From assembly GCF_024347515.1 (NCBI RefSeq), contig NZ_AP025492.1, positions 1,736,001-1,800,000 of the forward strand: 64,000 bases of DNA, written 5' to 3'. The translations under genes and the position numbers were made by a program. The stretch is from Vibrio gigantis. GTDB taxonomy: Bacteria > Pseudomonadota > Gammaproteobacteria > Enterobacterales > Vibrionaceae. Below the pieces are notes generated by a model. That model worked only from the letters and a program-made list of their open reading frames with translations, was not told the DNA's origin and made no database searches. This document shows, one piece after another, positions 9,385 through 17,759 of the stretch. Position 1 is the stretch's first letter. The number at the start of each line of letters is the position of its first letter.

Positions 9385-10959
9385 TCAATAGATTTGTCTA
9401 GCTAGTTCGTTGTTTGATTGTTCATGATGGTAACGACCCGTTTTCAAAGCACTTGGTCCAAGTTTTGCGAATTTAACCATCAAGAACATTTCGACAATCA
9501 GGAAGAACGTATAAAGCACGTAAACTAACCCGATAGAGATCCACAAACTCGAAGCGGGTAAGTTAGAAGCCGCCATGTTTACTGGAAGGATTTCACCGAT
9601 AGCCCAGGGTTGACGACCATACTCAGCCACAAACCAACCCGCTTCACATGCAATCCAAGGCAGTGGAATCGCACATACTGTCGCTTTCAGTAACCAACGA
9701 CTGGTACCGATTTTACGACGGCAAATTTGGACAAAAGAAAGACCGATTATTGCGAATATCAATACGCCGCACACGACCATAAGTCGGAAGCTCCAGAACA
9801 GTGGGGCAACCGTTGGGATAGTATCTTTAGCCGCCTGTTTGATCTGTTGCTCTGTCGCGTCTACAACGGTGTCGCTGTATTTCTTGACTAACAGTCCATA
9901 GCCCAAATCGTGCTTAACCGTTTCAAACTCATCGATATTTTGCTGTGATTTGTCACCAGAACGGAGTTTCTCTAACAATCCATACGCTAGGATACCGTTT
10001 CGAACACGCTCTTCATTTTTTGCGAGGAGATCATGAATACCGATTACTGGTGTATCCAGAGAACGCGTTGCGATAATACCCATCACGTATGGGATCTTAA
10101 TTGCGTAGTCCGTCTCCATTGTTTCTTGATTAGGGAAACCAAACAAAGTGAATGAGGCTGGAGCCTCCTCTGTGTGCCATTCTGCTTCGATAGCGGCTAG
10201 TTTCACTTGTTGCACATCACCAAGTTCATAACCAGATTCATCGCCAAGCATCACGGTAGAAACGATGGCTGCCATGCCAAATGCACTCGCTACTGCAAAT
10301 GAACGACGAGCAAATGGTAAGTCTCGTCCCTTCAACATGTAGTAAGCACTGATCCCCATAATAAACAACGCACCCGTTGTGTAACCAGCCGCAACCGTAT
10401 GAACAAACTTCACTTGGGTTACAGGGTTAAAGATAACTTCGATAAAATCAGTCATCTCCATACGCATAGTTTGAAAGTTAAACTCTGCGCCAACCGGGTT
10501 TTGCATCCAGCCATTGGCCATTAAGATCCATAAACCGGAGAAGTTTGAACCTAAGGCAGTCAACCACGTTACAGACAAGTGTTGACGCTTTGAAAGCTTG
10601 TCCCAGCCAAAGAAGAACATCCCGACGAGGGTCGACTCTAAGAAAAACGCAACAAGCGCTTCAATAGCGAGTGGGGCACCAAATATGTCGCCCACATAAT
10701 GAGAGTAATAAGCCCAGTTAGTACCAAACTGGAATTCCATCGTTAAACCAGTAGCAACACCGATGGCGAAGTTGATACCGAATAATTTACCCCAAAACTT
10801 GGTCATGTCCTTGTAGATAGTTTTGTTGGTCATTACATACAATGATTCCATCACGGCGAGTAAAACCGAGAGACCAATGGTTAGGGGAACAAAAATAAAA
10901 TGATAGAGAGCGGTACTTGCGAATTGAAACCGCGACAGATCGACGACATCTGTAAGCAT
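9385..10959 (-). CDS. cydA: Cytochrome bd ubiquinol oxidase subunit I
   Basis: A 524-residue subunit carrying the haems b558, b595 and d. It begins [14 protein letters not shown] with the haem-ligand His at 19 ([13 protein letters not shown]), contains [18 protein letters not shown] and a long quinol-binding Q-loop (from about 255, [19 protein letters not shown]), as in E. coli bd-I rather than the short-loop cyanide-insensitive CioA type. It oxidises ubiquinol or menaquinol at the periplasmic side of the inner membrane. The start has a consensus Shine-Dalgarno (AAGGAG). It is downstream of the RiPP operon, separated by 155 bases that contain a hairpin. Confidence 0.96.
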   Translation of the reverse strand: MLTDVVDLSRFQFASTALYHFIFVPLTIGLSVLLAVMESLYVMTNKTIYKDMTKFWGKLFGINFAIGVATGLTMEFQFGTNWAYYSHYVGDIFGAPLAIEALVAFFLESTLVGMFFFGWDKLSKRQHLSVTWLTALGSNFSGLWILMANGWMQNPVGAEFNFQTMRMEMTDFIEVIFNPVTQVKFVHTVAAGYTTGALFIMGISAYYMLKGRDLPFARRSFAVASAFGMAAIVSTVMLGDESGYELGDVQQVKLAAIEAEWHTEEAPASFTLFGFPNQETMETDYAIKIPYVMGIIATRSLDTPVIGIHDLLAKNEERVRNGILAYGLLEKLRSGDKSQQNIDEFETVKHDLGYGLLVKKYSDTVVDATEQQIKQAAKDTIPTVAPLFWSFRLMVVCGVLIFAIIGLSFVQICRRKIGTSRWLLKATVCAIPLPWIACEAGWFVAEYGRQPWAIGEILPVNMAASNLPASSLWISIGLVYVLYTFFLIVEMFLMVKFAKLGPSALKTGRYHHEQSNNELARQIY

Positions 10960-11044
10960 AGAAACTCCTTCCCGCCACCAATGTGACGGGTGAGATTAGA
11001 GATTATAAGATGGTAATTAGAGATAACTAATTAGAAGTGATTTA

Positions 11045-11080
11045 CTCAATTCAAAATGCGTTGATCGCCTTTGAATTGAG
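11045..11080. repeat. Inverted repeat between RiPP operon and cydA
   Basis: CTCAATTCAAA (11045-11055) and TTTGAATTGAG (11070-11080) are perfect 11-base arms separated by 14 bases. There is no strong T-run after it on the - strand, so it may be a weak terminator, an RNA-processing hairpin or an operator for cydA. Confidence 0.6.
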
Positions 11081-11114
11081 GTGTTGATATTTAAATTAAG
11101 CTTGAAGAATTCAG

Positions 11115-11723
11115 TTACCAGCGAAGAGCTTTCGTTTGTTTGTTTGCAAAGCGTTTACGTAGCCAGTAATCCACGCTCACGTAACGACCACCGCCGTAAA
11201 CCAACAGTACAAGTAGCATGACAAAGTAAGTTCCGGCGAATTCCATGCCGTTATTCAGCATTACTGGGTCACCCAGTTCAGTAATGTAGTTATAGCGGCC
11301 TGGGAAGTTCACAGATAACCACTCGATAAAACCATTTAGACGAATGGTTGATTCCATACCACCAGTAGCAATAGCGTCCCAACCGTGTTTCCAGTGAACC
11401 ATCGCACTTGCAACACTCATCATGAAAATCATAGGAATAGAAATCACACGAGTGAAAAGACCTAATGCGATACAAATACACCCTAGTACTTCCGTTGCAG
11501 CTGCAAGAAACGCCAATAACTCAGGGAAGGGAAGGTTAAGCCCACCATCTGCGGTTGAAGCACCAAACCAAGCAACCGTACCAGCGAACCCCAAGACTTT
11601 TGAGCGGGCACCGACGAAAATCACTGGAATCAGATACAAACGAACGGAAAGAAGGACTAGGTAATCGAATTTTTTACATTTTTCGAAGATTGAATCGAAC
11701 CAATTGAGTGCTGACTTAATCAT
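11115..11723 (-). CDS. DoxX-family membrane protein of MNIO RiPP operon (HvfX-like)
   Basis: A 202-residue DoxX-type protein with four or five membrane spans (RLYLIPVIFVGARSKVLGFAG, ELLAFLAAATEVLGCICIALG, VISIPMIFMMSVASAMVHW and a final span near 160-180). I take ATG at 11723 as the start because it overlaps the stop of the DUF2063 gene as TAATG and has AGGAG seven bases upstream; a longer frame exists but lacks this signal. DoxX proteins are repeatedly the last gene in MNIO/DUF2063 copper-RiPP operons, where a redox or membrane role in maturation or copper protection is suspected. It closes the five-gene operon. Confidence 0.85.
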   Translation of the reverse strand: MIKSALNWFDSIFEKCKKFDYLVLLSVRLYLIPVIFVGARSKVLGFAGTVAWFGASTADGGLNLPFPELLAFLAAATEVLGCICIALGLFTRVISIPMIFMMSVASAMVHWKHGWDAIATGGMESTIRLNGFIEWLSVNFPGRYNYITELGDPVMLNNGMEFAGTYFVMLLVLLVYGGGRYVSVDYWLRKRFANKQTKALRW

Positions 11724-12487
11724 TATTTTTCTCCTAAAGAGTGAACACAAAGCAATTCAACTGCTGTGAAGTGTTCAACCCAATTAATAAACTCAAATCT
11801 TGCCAACTGTTGAGCTATATTTTCTTTAATATTGGCGAGAGTTTGATTTGGTTGTAGCTGAATCATTTGAATGATCGCCACATCTATTTCTCTTAGTTTT
11901 AATGTGTTTACGCGTTGGCTTGAATCTCGATAAATCGCGTAATAAATGGGGTGACGCCTTTGTGTTAAAAACGTCAGCGACTCACCATGGACAAGGAAAG
12001 GCACCTGCACGAGCTTCATTGTCTCATTCAGTAACACGTGCAATTTCTGATGATCTTCCTCCCCGAGAAGCTCATCATCCCGACCCAAACGCGACGCTTG
12101 TTTTGTTGAGTCGATTTCAACGCCGAACGCGCACCATTCGTATTCCAAGACCGCTAATTGATCGGAAGTCAGCTCGTAACCCGCAATTAAACTAGAGCTG
12201 TCTATTGGCTGAGTTCGACGCTGAATAAAACTGACAAACTCGGTCGCAATATGATGAAACTCCGGCTCTGATGCGTAATGCACAACGACAAATTCATCAA
12301 CCAACATCAATAATTGGTCTTGGTCGACTTGCTGACAAAACAACGGGAAGGTGTTGTTCAACACACTGAACACGTTATCTCTAATAAACTCGCTGTAACG
12401 ACACAGTGAGTTGTCTTCTAGAGGTGAGCGTATTAAGGCGGTCAAGGCCTCTGTTTGCGTCATCATCATGCTTGGCGGGTTATGCAT
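11723..12487 (-). CDS. DUF2063 partner protein of MNIO enzyme (HvfC/BufC-like)
   Basis: A 254-residue soluble protein with the DUF2063 N-terminal fold: LTALIRSPLEDNSLCRYSEF then FPLFCQQVD, YEWCAFGVEID and a helical C-terminal part. DUF2063 proteins pair with DUF692/MNIO enzymes and act as the precursor-recognition subunit. The start chosen is ATG at 12487, which overlaps the end of the MNIO gene and has AGGAG seven bases upstream; the longer frame starting at 12574 would lie inside the MNIO gene. Its C-terminal winged-helix-like tail (IDVAIIQMIQLQPNQTLANI) is common in the family. Confidence 0.88.
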   Translation of the reverse strand: MHNPPSMMMTQTEALTALIRSPLEDNSLCRYSEFIRDNVFSVLNNTFPLFCQQVDQDQLLMLVDEFVVVHYASEPEFHHIATEFVSFIQRRTQPIDSSSLIAGYELTSDQLAVLEYEWCAFGVEIDSTKQASRLGRDDELLGEEDHQKLHVLLNETMKLVQVPFLVHGESLTFLTQRRHPIYYAIYRDSSQRVNTLKLREIDVAIIQMIQLQPNQTLANIKENIAQQLARFEFINWVEHFTAVELLCVHSLGEK

Positions 12488-13478
12488 ACACCAACTCCTG
12501 ATTTGAAGGTCGATGAACAACACCGGAGTCCAACACTTGACTGTGTATAGTTCGCAACTCCTCAGTGAGTACAACCAAAGGCGGTACGTTGTTGTCTCTC
12601 TCTAGCAATAACGGTTTACTGCCATGAAGAGAGAAGGTATACCTCGCCAAGTCAATCACAGCTTGCTGCACCTCCATACCATGGGTATCAAGTAGCGAGC
12701 TGTTACTTTCAACCGATTTGTCACTCTCCACTAAATGCCCTGCAATGTGGTAATAACGAATGGCTTCACTTGGCAACGTTTTAAGCATCTCAACCGCATC
12801 AAAGTGATGGTTTTGGCTATTAACGTAGAGATTGTTTATGTCGACCAACAACTCGCAGCCACTGCGACTTGCTATTTCACTGATAAACTCACCCTCAGGC
12901 ATCTCGTCTCCGTAATCGTGGTAATAGGAGATGTTCTCCATCACTAGAGGACGTTGAATGATGTCTTGGACTTGCATGATCCTGTCAGCCAAGTAGCCAA
13001 GGTTTTCAGCTCGACGTGGCACGGGTAACAGTTCATAGAGATACCCTTGGCTATCGCGAGAAAAGCTCAAGTGTTCGCTATACACTTCGATATTCAAATC
13101 ATCGAGAAACTGACCAACTTGACGTACAAACTTGGTATTAAGAGGCTGACAATCTCCAATGGATAAGCTTAAACCGTGTGCGATCAAAGGGTATTGCTTC
13201 GCTATATCCTGTAGTTGTTCGCGCTTAAGTCCGCCTATGCTCATCCAGTTTTCAGGAGCCAACTCCAAAAAATCAATATCAGGGTGCTTAGGGGAGCAAG
13301 CGAGCAATTCAATATGCTCACTTCGCAACCCAATGCCTTTGTCTGTATTTTGAATGGTTCGCACGTTAGGGATTAACTCTCTATTTTTTGAAGTTCGGTT
13401 GTTTAGTGCTCTATTACTTGATGAATGAACATCACTCGATGACGAGCCTTTGGCTTTATAGGTTTCTACTGGCCACAT
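12480..13478 (-). CDS. DUF692 / MNIO multinuclear iron-dependent RiPP-modifying oxidase (HvfB/BufB-like)
   Basis: A 332-residue TIM-barrel enzyme. From residue ~48 it follows the DUF692 pattern GIGLRSEH, ELAPENWM, IAHGLSLSIGD, YSEHLSF, MENISYYH, LLVDINNLYVNS, YYHIAGH, LDTHG and LLERDNNVP, which supply the His, Asp, Glu and Asn ligands of two or three iron ions. MNIO enzymes oxidatively rearrange Cys residues of a precursor peptide to oxazolone/thioamide or thiooxazole groups that bind copper. The first ~45 residues are Ser/Asn-rich and unlike the family; ATG at 13478 overlaps the precursor stop by 13 bases with only a weak Shine-Dalgarno, so an internal non-ATG start is possible. Confidence 0.92.
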   Translation of the reverse strand: MWPVETYKAKGSSSSDVHSSSNRALNNRTSKNRELIPNVRTIQNTDKGIGLRSEHIELLACSPKHPDIDFLELAPENWMSIGGLKREQLQDIAKQYPLIAHGLSLSIGDCQPLNTKFVRQVGQFLDDLNIEVYSEHLSFSRDSQGYLYELLPVPRRAENLGYLADRIMQVQDIIQRPLVMENISYYHDYGDEMPEGEFISEIASRSGCELLVDINNLYVNSQNHHFDAVEMLKTLPSEAIRYYHIAGHLVESDKSVESNSSLLDTHGMEVQQAVIDLARYTFSLHGSKPLLLERDNNVPPLVVLTEELRTIHSQVLDSGVVHRPSNQELVYA

Positions 13479-13780
13479 ACACCACCAGTTACCTTGCTAT
13501 TCACCAAGATCATGCGTTCTTTACTTGGTGATGTGCCTTCGCCAGTTAAACCACATTTACCATCACGAGCACGTACTAAACGGTCTTGTGGGTTGGTAGT
13601 GAGCTCTGCTTTTTCAAAGCGCTTCTCAGTACCACACTTACCTGCGGCACATTTACCACCATGGCCAGACGATGCTTTTGCTTCAACAGGAGCTTCTGCT
13701 GGAGCATCGGCAAAGGCCATTGCAGAATGAAGACTTATCGCTGAGGTAAGAGCGATTGATAACGCGATTTTATTGTTCAT
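13466..13780 (-). CDS. Secreted Cys-rich RiPP precursor (HvfA/bufferin-like metallophore)
   Basis: A 104-residue protein with a Sec signal peptide (MNNKIALSIAL...AMAFADA, cleavage near 22-26) and a mature Lys/Gly-rich domain with only four Cys, each in a short Gly context: GKCAAGKCG (C44, C49), DGKCG (C76) and GGVCG (C102, two residues from the C-terminus). GKCG repeats are the modification sites of MNIO enzymes in copper-binding oxazolin/bufferin peptides. The gene is directly upstream of and overlapping the MNIO gene. I infer that it is exported after Cys modification and chelates copper in the periplasm. It differs from plain GKCG-repeat precursors in having a charged stretch (~52-75) and a lone C-terminal site. 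Confidence 0.85.
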   Translation of the reverse strand: MNNKIALSIALTSAISLHSAMAFADAPAEAPVEAKASSGHGGKCAAGKCGTEKRFEKAELTTNPQDRLVRARDGKCGLTGEGTSPSKERMILVNSKVTGGVCGQ

Positions 13781-14723
13781 TTTCTTTATCCTTTACAGCA
13801 GACATAGGGAAGCTCGCAAGGTCGCGGCCAGACATGATTGGGCCATCGTAGTATTCACGCACAATCTTCACTGATTCAGACTTAAGCTTGAGTCCTAAAC
13901 CCATCCAGTGGTTAAGCACCAACATTTTCGGATTGATCTCCTGGGCAATTTTGCCAATAACCGAAGGTTTCGCGTGCATGAATGAAGAGACACCATCGGC
14001 TTGTTCATGAATCGCCATTGGCATCATCATGATGTCAGCGCCACGAGCGAAGTCTAAGAAAGCAGGGTTGCTACCGTTTTGGTCTGCTGAAATCACCATC
14101 ACGCCTTCTTCACTTTCTATTCGATAAGCGAGACAAGGCACATCACCATGAGGAATACCCAGAGCAGTGATCTTCAAACCATCTTTTTCGTAAACGACGG
14201 TTGGCACTGTGGATTGGTAGTCAACATCGGTAAGATTGACTGGGAATAAGCCATCGGTTCCATCGTATAAGCCAGCAAGGTAAGCATACGCACCATCTTC
14301 TGGGTCGAAATTGGCTTTGAAGTAGTTGCTTAAGCTAGGGAATGCAGAACCTGCTGTTGGACCAGAAATTTCAAGTGGTCTATCTCGGTCGAAGAAATAA
14401 CCACCTTTAAGAAGTGCAGGTAGATCATTTACATGGTCTGTGTGGAAGTGAGTGATACCCATAAAGTCAAGATCTTCAAGCTTAGCTCCGGCCTGACCAA
14501 AGCGAAGGTATACACCGCCACCTGCATCGATCATGACTCGAGATTCTCCTTTCCACCAAACAATCTCTCCAGAAGATGCACGCAAGTCATCAGAGATTGG
14601 GCCGCCGGATCCGAGTATCTGTAATGTGAAATCCGTATCAACGGGTTTAACTTCGATAGCGTAACTGTTAGCCGCTAGCGTCAATCCGAGTGCTAACGCT
14701 AGCGCTTTTAAAGGCTGTTTCAT
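13770..14723 (-). CDS. Exported metallo-beta-lactamase-fold hydrolase, first gene of RiPP operon
   Basis: A 317-residue MBL-fold protein with a signal peptide (MKQPLKALALALGLTLAANSYA) and the zinc motif THFHTDHVND (HxHxDH). Further likely metal ligands are IPHGD, ISADQN and NHWMG. It resembles the RNase Z/arylsulfatase-like branch rather than true beta-lactamases. I chose ATG at 14723 because it opens directly on the signal peptide; an open frame continues upstream to 14840 without a better start. Its stop overlaps the precursor start by 11 bases, so it is translationally coupled to the RiPP genes. MBL-fold proteins are not core members of described copper-RiPP operons; the substrate is unknown. 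Confidence 0.8.
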   Translation of the reverse strand: MKQPLKALALALGLTLAANSYAIEVKPVDTDFTLQILGSGGPISDDLRASSGEIVWWKGESRVMIDAGGGVYLRFGQAGAKLEDLDFMGITHFHTDHVNDLPALLKGGYFFDRDRPLEISGPTAGSAFPSLSNYFKANFDPEDGAYAYLAGLYDGTDGLFPVNLTDVDYQSTVPTVVYEKDGLKITALGIPHGDVPCLAYRIESEEGVMVISADQNGSNPAFLDFARGADIMMMPMAIHEQADGVSSFMHAKPSVIGKIAQEINPKMLVLNHWMGLGLKLKSESVKIVREYYDGPIMSGRDLASFPMSAVKDKENEQ

Positions 14724-14926
14724 ATTGTCATCCAATTCTTTGTTTCTTATCTGTTTTTCTTTGAAGTGAGCATTCAAAGAAGTGAAACCTAAAACAAGCA
14801 GCACGATAAGTGCGTGCTTCGTTCTGTTCACGGAGCACAAGATAAAGAATTGTTAACGTTCGGTATATCCAGTAATTATGAAACCAACGTTAATGAAAAC
14901 TTAACGAATGTATTAAGCGCGTCCTA

Positions 14927-14948
14927 TTGCTGAATTAATGTTCAGCAA
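14927..14948. promoter_or_regulatory. Palindrome, candidate operator
   Basis: TTGCTGAA and TTCAGCAA are perfect 8-base arms with a 6-base spacer (TTAATG), about 200 bases upstream of the MBL-fold gene. The size fits a dimeric regulator site. No known regulator motif is recognised. Confidence 0.4.
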
Positions 14949-15050
14949 AGAGCTATAAGGTGAACTGGCTATTAAAGCCGTACGAATAGAATTATGTAAA
15001 AAGGGCGGAGATTACTTAAGGAGGCAAGTGGTATAGGGGAAACAAAAGAA

Positions 15051-15076
15051 AAGGTGCAAGCCAGAGCCTACACCTT
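15051..15076 (-). terminator. Rho-independent terminator of fdhD
   Basis: Read on the - strand, AAGGTGTAGGC pairs with GCTTGCACCTT (11 pairs including two G-U) around a TCTG loop, followed by TTCTTTTG. It starts 35 bases after the fdhD stop. Confidence 0.8.
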
Positions 15077-15110
15077 ATCCCAGTTCATCAGAAAATAGGG
15101 GGGAGACAAC

Positions 15111-15947
15111 TTACGCTGATTGTTCACCTTTTACATCAAAATCGATCTTGTCTGCGCCCGTGAAGACTTGGAAGCGTAGACCTTTAGCTCGAGCAATCGT
15201 GGTGATACCGAACTTCTGCGCCAAATCTAAGCCCATTTGGGTCACGCCAGAACGTGATAGAAGAACAGGAATACCCATCTGCGCTACTTTGATTACCATT
15301 TCAGAGGTAAGGCGGCCTGTGGTGTAGAAGATCTTGTCTGCGCCATCTTCTTTGTTAAGCCACATCTCACCCGCAAGGGTATCAACGGCATTGTGACGAC
15401 CTACATCTTCCACAAACGACAACACTTGGTCATCTTTGCACACCGCACAGCCGTGAACCGCACCCGCTTTCTTGTAGGTGTCGTTATAATGAGTTAGGGC
15501 TTCTAGAGCCGTATAGATTTCAGATTGCTTAATCTTGGTTTGAGGCACTTGGTAATCTTCCAACTGCTTCATCACGTTGCCATACATGGTGCCTTGACCA
15601 CATCCAGACGTGACCGTTTTCTTCTTCAATGCTTGCTCGAGTTGGCTTGTGTCTTCTTTGGTGATAACAGCTGCAGAGCTCGTTTCCCAATCAATAATGA
15701 TAGATTCAACAGCTTCTGGATCAGACAGGAAGCTTTGGTTTTTCAAATAACCTAAGACTAACGCTTCCGGGCGTGAACCCAATGTCATCAGAGTTACGAT
15801 CTCTTTCCAGTTCAGCATTACCGTAAGAGGGCGCTCACAAGCGATTTGTTTTGTTAGCTTCTCACCATATTCATCAAACACTTCAACTTCGATGGTCTGA
15901 AGTGGGTTTTCACTGGTTTTTATTATGTTTGGTTTTACCACAGTCAC
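15111..15947 (-). CDS. fdhD: Formate dehydrogenase accessory sulfurtransferase FdhD
   Basis: A 278-residue FdhD protein. It carries sulfur from IscS to the bis-MGD molybdenum cofactor before insertion into formate dehydrogenase, without which the enzyme is inactive. Seen in the sequence: SGCGQGTMYG (about 113-122), GAVHGCAVCKDD with a CxxC pair, the signature FVEDVGRHNAVDT, and TGRLTSEMVIK. The start is GTG (MTVVKPN) with TAGGAC just upstream. It is divergent from the DUF3305 gene and the rest of the fdh cluster, sharing a ~350-base regulatory region. Confidence 0.95.
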   Translation of the reverse strand: MTVVKPNIIKTSENPLQTIEVEVFDEYGEKLTKQIACERPLTVMLNWKEIVTLMTLGSRPEALVLGYLKNQSFLSDPEAVESIIIDWETSSAAVITKEDTSQLEQALKKKTVTSGCGQGTMYGNVMKQLEDYQVPQTKIKQSEIYTALEALTHYNDTYKKAGAVHGCAVCKDDQVLSFVEDVGRHNAVDTLAGEMWLNKEDGADKIFYTTGRLTSEMVIKVAQMGIPVLLSRSGVTQMGLDLAQKFGITTIARAKGLRFQVFTGADKIDFDVKGEQSA

Positions 15948-16294
15948 GTCCTACTTAATGAGATAGCGATTTTATGAAATGGGCGTTAACAAGAGCAGCA
16001 TAGCTCTCATTACTAAATGCGCTAGTTTGTATGTGTCGTTATCGCTCACGTTTCAATTATTAAACATGCGACAGCACGGCGAAGAGCGTTTGCAAATCTT
16101 ATTCCAAAATAACGGGGATTCGTTGAAACATGAAGTATTAGATTAAAATAGCGCAAAATATGAGAGTTCACCGAGACTAGCTGTCTGAAATCAGCGCTAT
16201 CGACTAACGTTATACAAGTAGCTTACGACAAAAGTAATAGAAACGCCGTAGGGCTCAACCTGTATTGGCGTGTTTATTGCTTTGTAGAGGGGAT
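15948..16294. other. Divergent regulatory region fdhD / DUF3305
   Basis: A 347-base AT-rich region between fdhD (-) and the rightward fdh genes (+). It must hold both promoters. I could not identify a convincing Fnr, ModE or Nar site by eye and see no long ORF until the small one at 16295. Confidence 0.4.
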
Positions 16295-16372
16295 ATGATT
16301 GTGCGAAGTACAAAATGTCCTACGTGTAATCAGAATAAAGAAAATCAATTGGGTGCAGTATGTCTGAGATAA
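16295..16372 (+). CDS. Possible 25-residue Cys-containing leader peptide
   Basis: A short frame (MIVRSTKCPTC, then NQNKENQLGAVCLR) with a CPTC pair and one more Cys. A strong purine-rich Shine-Dalgarno (AGAGGGG, 16286-16292) sits 8 bases before an in-frame GTG at 16301 and very close to ATG at 16295. Its stop overlaps the DUF3305 start (16360), whose own Shine-Dalgarno is weak, so translational coupling is plausible. The CPxC motif could bind metal or simply be chance; unproven. Confidence 0.4.
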   Translation: MIVRSTKCPTCNQNKENQLGAVCLR

Positions 16373-16821
16373 AAGAATTCCAAGAACACTATGAAAAAAC
16401 AGAATCAGCTTGGCCAATAGGTGTCCAAAGAATAGAGAAAGAGATCAAAACCGGCATTTGGGCAACGACTCAATGGGAACTCGTCGGTTTTGAATTGTCA
16501 CCTGAAAATGAAACCCCAGACGTATGTTTGCTCCAGTTACACAAAGACGAACGTACCGATTACCGCTTCAATCTAAGCTCTCAGCAACCTAAGCTTTTCT
16601 TAGTTATGGATAATGTTGACTCTGGTAAACCTGTTATCCAATTGCTGACAGCATCACAAACGGTCGCTGGCCAGTACATGGATGGAGACAACCAAGTATT
16701 GTCTTACGACATGCCTTTACCTATACAAGCATGGATGGAAGCCTTTATAGGCCGTCACGGTGAGTTATTAGAAGCAAGACGTAAGAAACGCAAAGGGGCA
16801 GGTCGTTCTAATGGCAACTAA
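16360..16821 (+). CDS. DUF3305 protein of formate dehydrogenase cluster
   Basis: A 153-residue soluble protein matching the DUF3305 pattern (WPIGVQRIEKEIKTGIWATTQWELVG, then YRFNLSSQQPKLFLVMD). It ends in a basic tail RRKKRKGAGR. DUF3305 genes occur almost only next to DUF3306 and the formate dehydrogenase genes of gamma- and betaproteobacteria, implying an assembly or regulatory role, but the biochemical function is unknown. Its stop overlaps the start of the DUF3306 gene by 11 bases. Confidence 0.85.
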   Translation: MSEIKEFQEHYEKTESAWPIGVQRIEKEIKTGIWATTQWELVGFELSPENETPDVCLLQLHKDERTDYRFNLSSQQPKLFLVMDNVDSGKPVIQLLTASQTVAGQYMDGDNQVLSYDMPLPIQAWMEAFIGRHGELLEARRKKRKGAGRSNGN

Positions 16822-17458
16822 CTTTTTTAGCCGTTGGTCTCAGCGAAAGCTCGATGAATCGACTGATAAAGCACTTGAAGTGGAACAAACACTTGAGGAA
16901 ACACCTGTTGTTTCTTCTGATCCTGCTTCTCAAGCGCACGCATCTACTGAACAGCTAGCACCAAATGACCCAACTTCTATCGAGCCAACTGAAGCTTTAG
17001 AAGACACTGCTGACACTAGAGAGTCGGCATCAGAGGCTACTGAAGAGCTGTCTATGGCTCAATTATTGGTATCAGAAGCATCAGAAAGCGTAAAAAAAGC
17101 CGCATTACGTAAATTATTTCTCTCAGAAGAGTTTAACGTACGTGATGGCTTAGACGATTACGATGACGATTACAGTAATCTTAAGTCACTTTCTGAAGGT
17201 GTCGCTGAAAGCTTACGTGATTGGGTAAAAGAGAAGGCAGAAGAAGAAACGTCAAGCGAACAAGAACAAGTTACTGAAAATAAAGAAGAAGATTCAGTTA
17301 ACAACGCTGAAGAAGCGGAATCAGATCTTGTTGAAAGTGACGAAATTGCGGGGCAACAAAAAGAACTGTATAAAAACACAGTATCGGATAATTTCGACAC
17401 CGGCGCTATCGAAAATGATCCAAAAGAGGTGGGACAAAATATACCACACAAAGAATAG
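16811..17458 (+). CDS. DUF3306 acidic protein of formate dehydrogenase cluster
   Basis: A 215-residue highly acidic protein. Only two parts look conserved: the N-terminal FFSRWSQRKLDE and the middle AALRKLFLSEEFNVRDGLDDYDDDYSNLKSL; the rest is low-complexity Glu/Ser/Thr/Asn and probably disordered. The family accompanies DUF3305 in fdh clusters and its role is not established. It overlaps the DUF3305 gene and is followed by a terminator at 17484, so these two genes form a unit separate from the ferredoxin-fdhABC operon downstream. Confidence 0.85.
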   Translation: MATNFFSRWSQRKLDESTDKALEVEQTLEETPVVSSDPASQAHASTEQLAPNDPTSIEPTEALEDTADTRESASEATEELSMAQLLVSEASESVKKAALRKLFLSEEFNVRDGLDDYDDDYSNLKSLSEGVAESLRDWVKEKAEEETSSEQEQVTENKEEDSVNNAEEAESDLVESDEIAGQQKELYKNTVSDNFDTGAIENDPKEVGQNIPHKE

Positions 17459-17483
17459 GTACATTTTGACTAAACACTCAATG

Positions 17484-17519
17484 AACCGCTTGCGACAAAA
17501 TGTCCCAAGCGGTTTTTTT
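17484..17519 (+). terminator. Rho-independent terminator after DUF3306
   Basis: AACCGCTTG (17484-17492) pairs with CAAGCGGTT (17506-17514), followed by a run of T to 17519. Confidence 0.88.
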
Positions 17520-17759
17520 ATTATCAATATCGATTTAAATTTAATCTAATCCATTGAAAATATTGAATTATTAAATTGGCACGGCATTTGCTAAAACTAG
17601 TCCATTATCGACTTTTTTGTAGATAACTCGCGTAAACTTGACGAGTGAATGAATAGTCAACGAGACCATAAGTTGTTAACTGATTACTCAGCAAGTTCTC
17701 CAACGCTAACTACAATGAAGATTGAACAGATTATCCATATCCAAAAATGGAACTGAGCA

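Larger units (their letters stand above)
14724..15110. other. Intergenic region upstream of the RiPP operon
   Basis: A 387-base stretch with the RiPP operon promoter (transcribing leftward) and, at its right end, the fdhD terminator. It holds a 22-base palindrome at 14927-14948. I see no extra gene. Confidence 0.5.
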
